Of a stretch of DNA of 64,000 nucleotides, positions 62,790 through 64,000 are shown piece by piece. The notes beneath the pieces are model-generated. The model was not told the origin of the DNA. It saw only the letters and a program-made list of their open reading frames with translations, and searched no databases. The position numbers and the translations under genes are program-made. Origin of the DNA: Pezicula radicicola. Lineage: Eukaryota > Ascomycota > Leotiomycetes > Helotiales > Dermateaceae. Position 1 is the first letter of the stretch. Each line of letters begins with the position of its first letter. Location of the stretch: the NCBI GenBank assembly GCA_003008705.1, contig PDUO01000014.1:346696-410695 (forward strand), given 5' to 3'.

Positions 62790-63867
62790 CTATTTGACTA
62801 TCTCTTCCTTTTTATTCGTGTCCCCTAAAATTACAAATCCTGCGTCTGGTTCCGCACACGTAGAGCCTTCTTTTGCCTTTGTCTTTTTCTTGCCGTGGGT
62901 CTTCACTGTATCCTTACCTTGCAAACGTCTGATTGTAGCCTTTTGATTATAACCAACGACATCTGCCGAGGAGGCAGGCCGAGATTGGGTGTTAGGAGAG
63001 AGGGCGATCTCGTTTGCTGAATATTCAAGTCTGTAGCTTTGAGATCCATCCGGGAAGAATCTCCACCAGTCGATGTCAGGACCAAGCATGATCTTCTGTT
63101 TGAAGCGTATAGCCATAATTGACTGGCATTTCAAGAATTGTATAATATCGTGGTCATAAGCAACAATTGTTGCCTGAATTGGATTCAGTAAGAAATGAAG
63201 GGCATCGCAAGGATCTGATGAGATGTCTTGACAAGTGGCAGTGCAAACCGCCCAATAAGCCAAAGGATGTCGAAACTGCAACACCTTTTTCATATGTTAG
63301 TGAGCCATCAATTTCACTAGGACCTTAAACACTTACCTTTATCAGATTATTCCATGTTTCTGGAGTTCCCCACTGGGAGGAAAATTGAGTGACTTTATTG
63401 CGAAAAGTGATTATGGCGTTAAGGAAGGTTGAAATGCCATTTTCTGGGTACCCAAGCTTCCACGATACCCAGGCATTGTATGTAAACCTGCAAAACTCTG
63501 AATAGATGCTGTTGTGGAGCTTCTGGGCGATTTCGGTAACTGGCTGTGAATACTTCATCTCTGGAAAAATCCAGCTCCCACGCCAACGTGAAGCGGAGGA
63601 TTTTCTCTGTCTTAGAATCTGTACAATATCCTCGGCTTTGGAAAAGGACGATTCGAAGTGTTTCCTTTTCTGTCCCCCGTAAAGACAGCTCAGAAATGTA
63701 TCAAGCCAAGGTATCTCTCTTCTGGATAGTACATCAATAGCAATGTAAGGGTCTGAAAATGGAATGAACTCGAGGACAAGTCCAATAATTGTGAAATCCT
63801 GGGAGGTCCTTAGTAGCTCATGTGCTGCTTCTTCCAAAAATTCTCGTTGGCCGGCGTTGAGCTGCAT
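62790..63867 (-). CDS. Hypothetical protein, two exons
   Basis: Exons 63867-63337 and 63284-62790 join over a 52-bp intron (GTAAGT...AAAAAG, branch CTAAC) in phase 0 for 341 residues. The start MQLNAGQREFLEEAAHELL has the only good upstream ATG. The body is Trp- and aromatic-rich (EFCRFTYNAWVSWKLGY, IMLGPDIDWWRFFPDG) and the tail is Lys-rich (KTHGKKKTKAKEG). No domain recognised. Clean splice sites suggest a real gene. Confidence 0.6.
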
Positions 63868-64000
63868 TGAAGCGGTAACTTAGACGATCTCTTATATATA
63901 ATCGCCGTTGGTGGAACAATCACCTCATGCATTGCAATTGAGACTGGTGGGTGTGCATCGGAGAAGAGAGCGGAGGTAGGTAGGGAGTTCGGCAGGTTAT

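Noticed and set aside
1..64000. CRISPR arrays, bacterial operons, rRNA or tRNA genes
   Set aside because: None seen; the spliceosomal introns and fungal gene families make a bacterial origin untenable.

Overview
This is eukaryotic DNA from a filamentous ascomycete (Pezizomycotina). The evidence is many 45-92 bp introns with GTAAGT-like donors and CTAAC/CTGAC branch sites, HET, NACHT-WD40 and NB-ARC-TPR genes, a Zn2Cys6 regulator, Fot1/pogo-type transposons and RIP-like nonsense changes (CAG or TGG to TAG). The species cannot be fixed from the sequence. The window has one 190-N assembly gap.

Left part (1-1841): the 3' part of a RING-finger gene with a 9-bp coding minisatellite that gives Pro-Val-Asn tracts.

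Middle part (1888-33804): a nest of TIR transposons flanked by TA, all sharing a terminus that begins ACGTCYRTCCCTGCGTGCCGA. Five of them each carry one NLR-type (STAND) immune/incompatibility gene. A (1888-8697) has a HET-NB-ARC-TPR gene and a decayed Fot1/pogo transposase. B (8797-33804) is a long-inverted-repeat element with a heavily decayed HET-NACHT-WD40 gene. C (8893-20389) is a MITE of about 260 bp that sits in B's left arm and was itself entered by D (8995-14596; alpha/beta-hydrolase-NB-ARC-TPR) and E (14630-20274; HET-NACHT-WD40). F (20637-29484) also sits in B's left arm and carries a divergent pair: a HET-S-like HeLo protein with two amyloid motifs, and an NWD2-like NACHT-WD40 receptor with an N-terminal amyloid-type motif. 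F is interrupted by two IS630/Tc1-like elements, G and H. Removing each insert restores continuous inverted-repeat or homologous sequence, so the order of events can be read directly.

Right part (33807-64000): no large transposon was recognised. It holds single-copy, mostly lineage-specific genes: several multi-exon hypotheticals, an ABC half-transporter with ruined ATP-binding motifs, a small Zn2Cys6 regulator, a folylpolyglutamate synthase fragment, a SUR7/PalI-like four-helix membrane protein, a transthyretin/HIUase-like domain fused to a homeodomain, a small chromodomain-like protein, and an FHA-pseudokinase that is divergent from a basic nuclear-type protein. Together with minisatellites and gene fragments, this looks like a fast-evolving accessory or subtelomeric-type region.

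How the parts may work together (inference): the NLRs are predicted receptors and the HET-S-like protein a membrane-attacking effector of regulated cell death. Their carriage inside transposons suggests that cell-death receptors are dispersed, diversified and mutated (RIP) as transposon cargo.
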